Shown: positions 8,091 to 16,037 of the stretch, piece after piece
Numbering within the stretch: the stretch's first letter is position 1
How the letters are laid out: the number at the start of each line of letters is the position of its first letter
DNA from: Planctomycetaceae bacterium
GTDB taxonomy: Bacteria > Planctomycetota > SZUA-567
Assembly (NCBI GenBank): GCA_021201355.1
Contig: JAJQFC010000118.1
Coordinates: forward strand, 1 to 40,750
Direction of reading: 5' to 3'
Length of the DNA stretch: 40,750 bases
Translations under genes and position numbers: made by a program
Notes under the pieces: model-generated
Databases searched by the model: none
What the model was told of the DNA's origin: nothing
The model's input: only the letters and a program-made list of their open reading frames with translations

Positions 8091-8174
8091 GCACCAATTC
8101 CGCACCCTTTGATTTCGCCTGATGTTGCATGATTCTGCACCAAAAATGGGCTATTGGTGCGGGATTGGTGCGGG
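8091..8174. promoter_or_regulatory. Candidate integrase arm-type sites, left end
   Basis: TTGGTGCGGG occurs twice in tandem at 8154-8163 and 8165-8174. The same family is present inverted: GCACCAA at 8091-8097 and 8137-8143, and CCGCACC at 8100-8106. Related GGTGCGGG and GGGTGCGGA copies lie at the other element end next to the integrase. Clustered short repeats at both ends of a tyrosine-recombinase element are typical of integrase or excisionase arm binding sites. Confidence 0.5.
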
Positions 8175-8187
8175 GAAATGCTGAGAT

Positions 8188-8673
8188 TTACCTGCCATCC
8201 ACATCGGCAATGACTGCCGCGATTAACTCTGGGGAGTAATGTGCTCCAGCCTCAATGAGTTTGTCAATGTGAGGCGCAATTATTTGAATAAGGCCCCGGC
8301 GCTTTGCCTTTCCCAAAAGCCCCAGAACACCGATGACTTCGAGGCCAACAGCTTTGGCAATACGTCTGCCGCGCAAGTCGTCAATACAGACGCGACGGAT
8401 GCCATTTTCAAGAGCCATTTGAATGACAGCAGCTTCCCCCTTATCCAGAGTTGCGCGAATCATTTCTGGAATGGGGGTAATTAAGGATTGTACGTGCAAC
8501 CACGGAGCATCAACAACCTGATGCCCGAGCTCGTCACCCACTTTCAACTCGTCAATTACCTCCTGTGGCGCGGTAAATTGATAAGGGAGTTGGGCAACCA
8601 CTGACAAAAGGTCGATTTTAGCCAGCAAAATAAGAGGTCCTGTGTCAATAGCGATATGCTTAATCATCGCCAT
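8188..8673 (-). CDS. DUF3368 PIN-domain toxin of a toxin-antitoxin pair
   Basis: This 161-residue protein belongs to the DUF3368 branch of PIN-like nucleases. It has the N-terminal acidic motif IAIDTGPLILLAKIDLL, then TAPQEVIDEL, LDKGEAAVIQMALENG and the core VCIDDLRGRRIAKAVGLEV. These supply the conserved acidic residues for metal-dependent RNA cleavage. Its start overlaps the end of the upstream UPF0175 antitoxin by 14 bases, the classic toxin-after-antitoxin arrangement. It is the first gene inside the element at the left att site, so it probably stabilises the element by post-segregational killing. Target RNA is unknown. Confidence 0.85.
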   Translation of the reverse strand: MAMIKHIAIDTGPLILLAKIDLLSVVAQLPYQFTAPQEVIDELKVGDELGHQVVDAPWLHVQSLITPIPEMIRATLDKGEAAVIQMALENGIRRVCIDDLRGRRIAKAVGLEVIGVLGLLGKAKRRGLIQIIAPHIDKLIEAGAHYSPELIAAVIADVDGR

Positions 8674-8926
8674 TGATGAACCTTAATTCGTCATCGGCAT
8701 CTTCGATACCCAGGTTTACGCAAGAATGCCCACGTCGCGCCAATTCATTCATGAAATCCACCTTGCCAAGGCCGCACATGGTGGCGGCTTGTCCCAGGCT
8801 GATTTTACCATCTTGGAACAGCTTGGCTGCAGTGGCAATTCTGGCAGTCTCGGCCAACTCTGTGCGCGACATGCCTGCGCTGGCCAGTATATCGTCTGTA
8901 TAAGGAATATCGATAACATTATTCAT
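8660..8926 (-). CDS. UPF0175-family antitoxin
   Basis: This 88-residue protein starts at the ATG at 8924-8926 behind AAAAGGGA. A longer frame to 8977 lacks support. It shows the UPF0175 pattern: ELAETARIATAAKLFQDGKI, SLGQAATMCGLGKVDFMNEL and ARRGHSCVNLGIEDADDEL. Members are DNA-binding antitoxins paired with DUF3368 PIN toxins and usually autoregulate the pair. The toxin gene follows with overlap. The acidic tail DADDELRF is the likely toxin-binding part, by analogy. Confidence 0.85.
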   Translation of the reverse strand: MNNVIDIPYTDDILASAGMSRTELAETARIATAAKLFQDGKISLGQAATMCGLGKVDFMNELARRGHSCVNLGIEDADDELRFINGDD

Positions 8927-9032
8927 AGTAATCCCTTTTTCACTTCTTAATGATACAAGAGCAGAAGTATAAGTCAAGGATTGGGCAGAAGTTGGGTTGA
9001 AAATGATTTATTGAGCAATCCCAAATGGCTCT

Positions 9033-12000
9033 CTACCACTCTTTTTTTTGTTCAAGTATCTTCATAATCCTTTGATACTCCTTGATTTTTGCCACCCCCG
9101 CATATGCACCCAAGGCTCTTAATACTTTCTCAAACTTATAGGGCCAAGATTTAATATCATGAGGTAAAAGTTTATGCAGTAGCCGAAATATTTCCAGGTG
9201 GTGTTTTTCGAGTACGGCTGCGTCTATATTGGTTAACATTATTGATGAACCGATCGTTCCAAGGCAATGCCTAGTCGCATGATAAATCCGCGGGAACAAT
9301 TCGACATCTGACATCATTATTCCCATGATTTGGTCGGTTGTGTTGGTTGTATTGACTGCTTTTTGTTTGGGCCAAACATCATTGAAAAACTCTCCGAACC
9401 TTGTGTACTCTTCTCTAGTATGTTGCTTTGCTCTGCGAAAATAATGTCCAATTGTCCATAGCAGTATTCGTCGATTATCGTCATTAACTCTTTGAATTAT
9501 ATCATGAAACTCTTTGTTGGACACCAATTGATTCCCCGAAATCTTTTTGTCGATAAACCAACCGTACAGGAGCAAATTCCAATATCGATCTCGGTCTCTT
9601 ATCTCCTTGGCAGTGCAGAGGACATCAATTAATTCATTTTTTAGGCTGTAAAATAACCTGGGCTGCGGATAGTCCGTCGCTCCCTTCATCCCTTCCAAAA
9701 TGATTATGCTTTCGCGTTTGTTGCCGTTCTTGAAGAAGCATAGGATATTGTGTTTTACCCATGTTTCTGCCTTTAGGTATAGCCAAGGTAGATTATGTGA
9801 AAGCATCGAGAGTGAGTAATCGCGCACTTCCCCCACGCAACCTAATAATTCTGTTAGCCCGTCTGTTTTCTGCTTAGGTAATTTAGTATTGTTTTTATCG
9901 TAACGCACATCCTTAAACCAGGCCCCCACGATTCTTCCCGTTGGCGAGTTCAATGCTTTCTCCAAGACCGAAATATCAGCGGGTGAGGTGATATTTGTTC
10001 TCGCGGTTTTTGGATATTCCTTGTTAATTGAGACAAGCTTGTCCATGAATGCATCATATGTTTCAGGATAATGTTCGGATAAGCCAGCACTTATTTTTTC
10101 AAACCAAGAGGACATACTGGGCATAATGTCCTTGAGGTTCAGATTGTGGTATTGCAAAAGACGACTTATAATAATATGACAAAGATAAAATCTCTTAGCA
10201 TTGATAGCGTCATTTTTCTTACAAATATTATAAAAAAATGTGCTCCATAGGTCTCTGTCAAATATATGCTTTCGGGCATGGTAAGTTAAAGCATGAAACG
10301 CTCTAATTGGCCGATGTTGGACCAAGCCAATGAAAGGTTTGTTCTCTTTTAGGAAATGTGTCTTCTTTTCTGAATGCTTAATACATTCGGAAACAATATT
10401 TCGGATGGGTACATTATTCAAGAAGCTAAAATCAGTAACGTATTGCACAAATCCGCCCGTCACTATTGGCTCAATAGCTCCATTCAGATTACGAATATAT
10501 CTTTCACTTAAATAATGATGTTTTTCCCGTAACTTTTCATAACGTTTTTGTGTTGTCTTCGAAAGACTACATTCTTTCAAGACCAAATAGCCCGCGTATT
10601 TCACGAAATCTGTTTCTTGGTGTTCTTTGGGTAGCTTTGGATGGCCGTGCAGCAAGCGATATTCAATTGCCTGTTTTTGCTTATTATTAAGGTATCCCCA
10701 TATGGTTTTAAGTGTTATTGTCAGGTCACGCCGATTATTATATTCCCAAAAATCGTCGTCGTTCACTTCCAAAAGACTGGCTACAATATTATCTAATGGT
10801 TGCAATTGGATAAATTTCGCAGCCCAAATTCTCAGGCAATCCCATATGCGCACGCCATTTTTGGGCCAGGAATAGTACTCGCTTTTGGCGGCATTAATAT
10901 CACACGTAATAGCTGTCTCGAATAGTGAAGTATAATAGTGCAGTAAGTAATTAAAATCGCTATCCCTAATGTGGCTCTTTTTTAGTGAATCATTAAATGG
11001 ATGAAGGCTGTATTCTTTGTATGGCTCCACTTGAAGGACCCAATCGATATGCCTTCGCACCTCCTTAAGAAAAAAGAATGTATATTTTTTATTAAAAAAG
11101 GATAATTTTTCATAATGATTAGGAAATCTGACTGTGACATTAAACCATTCTGACATATTTTTCGTGCGACAATTCAATATCTCTCTTAAACCAATTTTAG
11201 GCGTCACAAAAGCATAGGGGTGATTAAGTCTGAAAAAGGTGGCAAAAAGACTCATGTTTTTTTTGTGTTTACGTATCAAATCTGCGATTTTATCAGATTC
11301 ATGTTCAATTTGAAGTTCTAAATGGTTGTGTGGGTCGTCCCGCTGCTTCCATTCTTCTAAAAGGACATTCCATATTTTAAGGGAATCTGGATGTGCCTTG
11401 ATAAAGTCCACGAAACGTAATATCCGAGGATGTATCCCCGGTTGCTTGCAGGCCCACCACAGAGTGCAAGGCTCATTTAGTAGTTTTTCAAACCAGCCTC
11501 GAAACAAAAACACGCGCGGGGGTATTGAGCCATACGAACTTTTTTCGCTGACCAGGCCTGTTGTTAAGGATGCGTCTATCTCGATTTCGTCTGTTTCATT
11601 AAAACGGAAAAAATTCCATGCCGAAAGAGCAACCTCGTCGTTGGATTTTCCCGGAACAGCTGGAGGGGGGATATCGCTATCAAGTGCGTAATTCGCGAAC
11701 AAATCCACGTCGTCTTTTTTGGGTTTATTGAACCAATCATTTTCAGTATCTTTTTTGTTGTTGTAGCGTGTCCAAGGTGTAAACACACACAACCAAGACG
11801 ATGGTGGCGTCGGAATTGTTGAGGCAAAGGCCTTCATGCCCTCCTTGGACGAAACAAGATGCGCCACTTGACCTCGTTCAAAAGGTTTCAGTTTGTCTGG
11901 AGACTGGTGGGCCAGTGTGAGAACAGTTGATTCCCAGCGTGATTTATCCTTCACTTTGGCTGCCCAAGCCTTCAACGTATCCCATAAGACCGAGTGCCTG

Positions 12001-12566
12001 TCTGATTCGATGTATGGTATTGCTTGTACACCTTTATGAGCCCATTTTCCAGTTGCACTTATGTCGTCGCCAGATTGAAAGGCATAAATGTGATTGCATA
12101 GTAATGAATACTTGCCGAGTGCTTCCAAAAGATAACTTACTGGAGGGTCACTCGCTCCATATCCAATAAATACTACGGTGAAGTTGTCAATCAGATTGAC
12201 AATGAATTTGGTTGCCCAGCCTTCCGACAAATACGCCCGACCGAAGCTCGAACTTGAAAGTATTAATCCTTCACCATCAGGCGTATCATATTTTCTATTG
12301 GCAATTCCATGCAGGTGGATCAAGCCATCAAAATCAGGATTTGCATTGATATCGGGGAAGGAACCGGGGGTAAAAATGCGTAGTGTTGGATTTACTTCGC
12401 TGAAAAGGCGGTCAAAATTCGTTGTAACGACTCTTGTCTGTCCATCATCTGTTTTTGCTAAGTCCAGTATCACTTGGTGTGCAGAGAGGTAATCCTTCTT
12501 TTTTTTGGGTTTCAGAATACGGCATACAGTTGCATCAATCACTTCACGATTAAAGTCTCTTTCCAA
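9033..12566 (-). CDS. SIR2-family putative anti-phage NADase, main open frame (DUF4020-type C-terminal region)
   Basis: This is the main open part (1177 residues from a nominal TTG) of a SIR2-type protein. Near its start are VVTTNFDRLF, LIHLHG (catalytic-type His), SSSSFGRAYLSEGWATKF and VVFIGYGASDPPVSYLLEAL. These are hallmark segments of the bacterial SIR2 branch found in large defence proteins with a DUF4020-like C-terminus. About 900 helical residues follow that I cannot assign in detail. The frame runs in phase upstream through AAEEDTSLSFDRIFGKL to a TAG at 12615-12617, beyond which lie the missing NAD-binding residues. Large SIR2 proteins act as NAD-depleting abortive-infection effectors in known systems; that role is inferred here. 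As it stands the gene looks nonsense-mutated unless TAG is read through. Confidence 0.75.
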   Translation of the reverse strand: MERDFNREVIDATVCRILKPKKKKDYLSAHQVILDLAKTDDGQTRVVTTNFDRLFSEVNPTLRIFTPGSFPDINANPDFDGLIHLHGIANRKYDTPDGEGLILSSSSFGRAYLSEGWATKFIVNLIDNFTVVFIGYGASDPPVSYLLEALGKYSLLCNHIYAFQSGDDISATGKWAHKGVQAIPYIESDRHSVLWDTLKAWAAKVKDKSRWESTVLTLAHQSPDKLKPFERGQVAHLVSSKEGMKAFASTIPTPPSSWLCVFTPWTRYNNKKDTENDWFNKPKKDDVDLFANYALDSDIPPPAVPGKSNDEVALSAWNFFRFNETDEIEIDASLTTGLVSEKSSYGSIPPRVFLFRGWFEKLLNEPCTLWWACKQPGIHPRILRFVDFIKAHPDSLKIWNVLLEEWKQRDDPHNHLELQIEHESDKIADLIRKHKKNMSLFATFFRLNHPYAFVTPKIGLREILNCRTKNMSEWFNVTVRFPNHYEKLSFFNKKYTFFFLKEVRRHIDWVLQVEPYKEYSLHPFNDSLKKSHIRDSDFNYLLHYYTSLFETAITCDINAAKSEYYSWPKNGVRIWDCLRIWAAKFIQLQPLDNIVASLLEVNDDDFWEYNNRRDLTITLKTIWGYLNNKQKQAIEYRLLHGHPKLPKEHQETDFVKYAGYLVLKECSLSKTTQKRYEKLREKHHYLSERYIRNLNGAIEPIVTGGFVQYVTDFSFLNNVPIRNIVSECIKHSEKKTHFLKENKPFIGLVQHRPIRAFHALTYHARKHIFDRDLWSTFFYNICKKNDAINAKRFYLCHIIISRLLQYHNLNLKDIMPSMSSWFEKISAGLSEHYPETYDAFMDKLVSINKEYPKTARTNITSPADISVLEKALNSPTGRIVGAWFKDVRYDKNNTKLPKQKTDGLTELLGCVGEVRDYSLSMLSHNLPWLYLKAETWVKHNILCFFKNGNKRESIIILEGMKGATDYPQPRLFYSLKNELIDVLCTAKEIRDRDRYWNLLLYGWFIDKKISGNQLVSNKEFHDIIQRVNDDNRRILLWTIGHYFRRAKQHTREEYTRFGEFFNDVWPKQKAVNTTNTTDQIMGIMMSDVELFPRIYHATRHCLGTIGSSIMLTNIDAAVLEKHHLEIFRLLHKLLPHDIKSWPYKFEKVLRALGAYAGVAKIKEYQRIMKILEQKKEW

Positions 12567-12614
12567 TTTTCCAAATATACGATCAAAAGAAAGACTTGTG
12601 TCTTCCTCTGCTGC

Positions 12615-12824
12615 CTAAATAAGCAATTTCTTGTACTCTGGATTATCGGATACTTTTAGTTCTTGGCACACCTTGTTTGTCAGATTAGGGAAATCTGGAA
12701 TTCCGGCCTTGGCTCGTGACACGCCTGCGCCACAAACAAATACAACACGGCCTCTGTCTCTGGCAGTAAGCAAGTCGCCTGGAATCAGTGGACCTTTTTC
12801 AATGAAACGCATTCCTGGAATCAT
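12615..12824 (-). pseudogene. N-terminal fragment of the SIR2-family gene, ended by in-frame TAG
   Basis: The 69 residues contain the SIR2 NAD-binding signature RVVFVCGAGVSRAKAGIPDF followed by NLTNKVCQELKV, and stop at TAG (12615-12617). The downstream frame is in the same phase and carries the rest of the SIR2 domain, so both pieces were one gene of about 1263 codons. The ATG at 12822-12824 starts MIPGMRFIEKGPLIPGDLL, a normal family N-terminus. On its own the fragment cannot form the NAD pocket. Confidence 0.75.
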
Positions 12825-12871
12825 AGACTTGCCTCCGTGGTGTCGTTTTTCTTTCGAATAACAGGTATGTG

Positions 12872-12963
12872 GCCATTATAAATGGTCACAAAGCATATAG
12901 CCAATATAAGTTTATTCTTACTATTCGAGCCTATAGTTTAATATGGCTATATAGGGTATACCC
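12872..12963. promoter_or_regulatory. Inverted-repeat-rich divergent region between the SIR2 and serine recombinase genes
   Basis: Three symmetrical motifs lie in the divergent gap: CCATT-ATA-AATGG (12873-12885), the inverted pair ATATAGCCAATAT (12895-12907) and ATATGGCTATAT (12941-12952, one base shorter), and the perfect palindrome GGGTATACCC (12954-12963). They sit at the expected place for operators of both genes or for resolvase subsites. I could not fix a promoter with confidence. Confidence 0.5.
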
Positions 12964-12984
12964 ATATTAGCCGGAGGCCAAATC

Positions 12985-13620
12985 ATGAAACCTGCACGAA
13001 TATATCAACGAGTCAGTACCGATGACCAAGACCTCGCTCGTCAGGAACAAATCGTCCGAGATGCCAAGGCGGCTGGTTATTATGTTGCCGGTGTATATAG
13101 TGAAAAGGCTTCGGGAGCCAATGCCGACCGGGCTGAACTTAGACGGATGATCAGCGATTTACAACCCGGGGACACCGTTATTGCCGAAAAAATGGATCGA
13201 ATTAGCCGTCTTGCCCTGCCGGAAGCGGAACAACTAATCGCGTCGATTCGTGATAAGGGAGCGAAGCTGGCAATTCCGGGGGTCGTGGATTTTACCGATC
13301 TTATCGCCGGAACCGATGAATTGTCCACAATCATCCTTAAGACGGTCCGGGATCTGCTAATGAAAATTGCTTTGCAAATGTCTCGCGATGATTACGAGGT
13401 AAGGCGCGAACGACAGCGACAAGGCATCGCTCTTGCCAAAACGGCAGGTAAATATCGCGGAAGAACGGCAAACACGGCAATCCATAAGCGGATTATTGCA
13501 CTACGAAAGGACGGAAACACATTGGCGCAAACCGCTGAAGCCGCCGGTTGCAGTATAAGCCAGGTTAAGAGAATTATGGCACTTTACCGAGAACAGTCAG
13601 CGCCAAGGGCATCTTCCTGA
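12985..13620 (+). CDS. Serine recombinase, resolvase/invertase family
   Basis: This 211-residue protein has the small serine recombinase layout. An N-terminal catalytic domain carries YQRVSTDDQDLARQEQI (nucleophile Ser11), AELRRMISDLQPGDTVIAEK and the Arg-rich MDRISRL. A long E-helix follows (LLMKIALQMSRDDYEVRRER), then GIALAKTAGKYRGR and a C-terminal helix-turn-helix (NTLAQTAEAAGCSISQVKRI). Such enzymes resolve cointegrates or dimers, or invert DNA. The ATG has GGAGG seven bases upstream. It is transcribed away from the SIR2 gene, with candidate crossover or operator repeats just upstream. No transposase gene accompanies it, so it probably acts as a resolvase for the element's extrachromosomal form. 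Confidence 0.9.
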   Translation: MKPARIYQRVSTDDQDLARQEQIVRDAKAAGYYVAGVYSEKASGANADRAELRRMISDLQPGDTVIAEKMDRISRLALPEAEQLIASIRDKGAKLAIPGVVDFTDLIAGTDELSTIILKTVRDLLMKIALQMSRDDYEVRRERQRQGIALAKTAGKYRGRTANTAIHKRIIALRKDGNTLAQTAEAAGCSISQVKRIMALYREQSAPRASS

Positions 13621-13780
13621 TTGACCCGAGTTAGAGAATTTTCAATGACTACCGCCCGCCAGTAATTATTTGACGCGATCAATTGTTTTAAATATAACGT
13701 AAGGGTGCCACCATTGTGAACCTTACTGATCTCCCAGATAAAGGATATAACCATTTAAATACCTGACCTGAAAATTTTCA

Positions 13781-14015
13781 TGACGCACCGGCGTCAAAAT
13801 CTCGGAAGCGCAGACAAAAACCCGCCAGGTTTACTGCAAAGGCGTAGCCGGGAATGAGGCGCACCCCCAATTGATTTTTTGGGGGTGCTGTCCGCATTTC
13901 TGCTCCTTTGCGGGCCTCTGGCGGGGCCTTTGTCTGAGCGGTAGCGGCAGCCCCCCTTTCCTTTATATGCCGCATACCACGCTTTTATTAGACGCCGGAT
14001 ATTTCGGCGTCTTTT
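13781..14015 (+). ncRNA. Candidate structured RNA (nested ~130-nt hairpin ending near a terminator)
   Basis: A small perfect hairpin, TGACGC-ACCG-GCGTCA (13781-13796), is followed by one long imperfect hairpin. Its stems nest in register: CAGACAAA/TTTGTCTG (13811-13818 with 13929-13936), CCCGCCAG/CTGGCGGG (13821-13828 with 13918-13925), GCAAAGG/CCTTTGC (13836-13842 with 13905-13911) and GCACCCCCAA/TTGGGGGTGC (13861-13870 with 13879-13888). A rho-independent terminator closes the region at 13991-14015. No plausible protein is encoded. I match it to no known RNA family; a DNA-level role (recombination or replication site) is also possible. Confidence 0.45.
13991..14015 (+). terminator. Rho-independent terminator
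   Basis: GACGCCG (13991-13997) pairs with CGGCGTC (14004-14010... the last C at 14011 begins the tail region), followed by a run of five T. It ends the transcript of the candidate structured RNA and possibly of the serine recombinase. Confidence 0.7.
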
Positions 14016-14144
14016 TCTGTTTCTGACTGTTTTTCAAAGTTCAAAATCTCGAATATGAGCAGAGAAAATGTTTGCTACATCCAAAGGGGCGGTGTGAACG
14101 GCGTAGATATATATAGGTTTTCCAAACAAAAGGAAGGGTGGAGC

Positions 14145-14574
14145 ATGTTTAAGTTTATCACAATTGTTTTTTGTATTCTGTATGGTTCGATTGGGTTATC
14201 GGGAGAGGGTAACAAGCAAGATGGATCAGAATGCGTAGATACAGCGCATATTCCTCTTCATGTTTTGGTAGCTCCCGGAAATACCAATATGCATGGTAAC
14301 GTACCGACCCCGTCGTCCTCTCTTATTTTAAAGGACACTGGATTCTATCATGACGACGACGTAAGTGTATATCCTGATTTTTCCACTTTCTGTCCTTATC
14401 CCATGTGAAATGTACCTTCAATTTTGATTCGGGACGAGACGTGGGACAATCACCGGTAATGCAAATTCAGATTTTGGCGATAATCTCAACGTTATTACTC
14501 TAAAATCCCAAAACGGTAGGACACGAAAGGTTATTCTATATATTAAGGCTAACCAATTTAAGATATTTGGATGA
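14145..14574 (+). pseudogene. Small secreted protein, probably frameshifted
   Basis: An ATG at 14145 behind AAGGAAGGG opens with a signal-peptide-like sequence (MFKFITIVFCILYGSIGLSG). The intact frame gives 87 residues, ending at 14408. Beyond the stop, protein-like sequence continues in two other frames: HVKCTFNFDSGRDVGQSPV and then TITGNANSDFGDNLNVITLK up to KANQFKIFG and a TGA at 14572-14574. The simplest reading is a secreted beta-rich protein of about 140 residues with two frameshifts. I recognise no family. It precedes a membrane-anchored protein by about 50 bp and may have been its partner. Confidence 0.45.
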
Positions 14575-14621
14575 AATTTTATCTTTCCGGAACAACTCTC
14601 AGGTTTTTTAAAGGAGGAAAT

Positions 14622-15854
14622 ATGATGGCTGCTAATAATCGTGAAAAATATAAAAAATCCTTTATGTATTTTGACTCCATTATTGGGTATTTTTTAAATT
14701 CATTTGTCCACGGAGCACGACGTTTAAAATACCATAAGCAGCTACTATTGGCTTTTTGTGCTTTATTGGTATTGTTATTGTGGCGAGAATCGGGAAAGTT
14801 CTCGAGAAATGCAACAGAAGCAGTCACCATGCCTGATGGAGGCATTATAGCACCTAATCACTATGATCTTATAAAGATGGACGGAAGTGTCGAGAACAAC
14901 CCCGATAAAACCAATAAACCAAAACAGTTTTTTTTGACAATGGAAACACAAAATAAAAAGGGTAAAATTCCCGATCATATAGGTCAAGTCTGGGAAATTT
15001 TTGATGACTTTCCCATGAAGTTAATTTCTGCCGAAACTGAGGATTTAAAAATCGATAAAAGTTCTGATAAATTATCGTATATATTAAAAATGACCGTTAA
15101 TCAAGAGCGTTACAATACATTTACTGATAAATTGCTTGAAATGGCTGAGGCAAATGGATACCCATGCAAACAGGAAAAAATAAAAACTCGATGGATGGGT
15201 TTGGTAAGCCGCTATGGTTCTGGAGGGAAAGGCACTACATTTTATAAACTTAGGAACTTAATCCATGATGAGCGTTTTGAGGAAGTTAAAGATATAAAAG
15301 GTTTTAGGATATTGGTAATTAAGAATTTATCAGTGACGAATATCGATAAAAATGGTACTGCCAATTTTGAGGTAGATGTTGTCAGCATAGACTTCCCGGA
15401 AGAATGCTCTCAAATTTTAGAATGCAGGTTAAATATACCATTTAGTTCCACAACTTATTTCTTTAACCGGAATAATCAATGGGTATACAAAAATCACAAT
15501 AAGATCAGAGAACCAGTATGGCAGGAGACGTACGCCATATCACAGGGATCAGCATGCGGATGGATAATTGCGCCACTAGTTTTATCAACAACTGGATATG
15601 GGTTCATTGCAGACCCTTTAATATTCAGAGGAGAGTTGAAACTAAAGGAATCCATCATCAATGACTTCAATGCATTACGTACGCTTGTTCACATTGACCC
15701 GGATATCGCTCCTCGCTCCTACGATAAAAATAACCTGATTGTAAATGGTACCTTTAAAGAGCAAGAGAGACTATGGCTTCAGCAAATTAGCGAAAACCCC
15801 AGTAATCATATTCAATACGCAATATCCAATGTAAATGGACGAATTGGTCAGTGA
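14622..15854 (+). CDS. Membrane-anchored protein of unknown function
   Basis: I do not recognise this 410-residue protein. The start chosen is the ATG at 14622 (a second ATG follows directly) with AAGGAGG just upstream. It has one hydrophobic anchor near residues 40-57 (LLLAFCALLVLLLW) and then a long soluble part, predicted outside the membrane because the short N-terminus is Lys/Arg-rich. The soluble part carries many beta-type segments (FRILVIKNLSVTNIDKNG, ANFEVDVVSIDFPEECSQIL) and a hydrophobic stretch, CGWIIAPLVLSTTGYGFIAD, that could be a second membrane segment or a buried core. AT-rich codon use differs from the chromosome, which points to transfer. It lies in the cargo part of the element. 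Confidence 0.7.
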   Translation: MMAANNREKYKKSFMYFDSIIGYFLNSFVHGARRLKYHKQLLLAFCALLVLLLWRESGKFSRNATEAVTMPDGGIIAPNHYDLIKMDGSVENNPDKTNKPKQFFLTMETQNKKGKIPDHIGQVWEIFDDFPMKLISAETEDLKIDKSSDKLSYILKMTVNQERYNTFTDKLLEMAEANGYPCKQEKIKTRWMGLVSRYGSGGKGTTFYKLRNLIHDERFEEVKDIKGFRILVIKNLSVTNIDKNGTANFEVDVVSIDFPEECSQILECRLNIPFSSTTYFFNRNNQWVYKNHNKIREPVWQETYAISQGSACGWIIAPLVLSTTGYGFIADPLIFRGELKLKESIINDFNALRTLVHIDPDIAPRSYDKNNLIVNGTFKEQERLWLQQISENPSNHIQYAISNVNGRIGQ

Positions 15855-16037
15855 TTGGTGTCGGAATCAAACTTCTGAAACGCAGCATGACGGATTCAAT
15901 ATGTGCTGTTGAAATCCGGAGAGTATAAGGCGTGCCGGACCTAGACGGATGAGCGCCTTAATAAAAAATCTCTTACTACTTTTAGGATAACAACAGCACT
16001 ATTCAAATAACCATGATCCCCCAGCTAGACTCCCCAT

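Noticed and set aside
9033-12824. Genome-wide TAG recoding as the explanation of the SIR2 split
   Set aside because: TAG is used as a normal terminator in this window (for example rplT and the integrase end), so a general reassignment is not supported.
13080-13334. IS607-type transposon, from the serine recombinase
   Set aside because: The helix-turn-helix is C-terminal as in resolvases, and no TnpB-like gene is present.
13781-14015. Retron msr-msd or integron attC as the identity of the structured region
   Set aside because: No reverse transcriptase is encoded nearby, and the GTTRRRY-type core sites of attC are absent at the stem ends.
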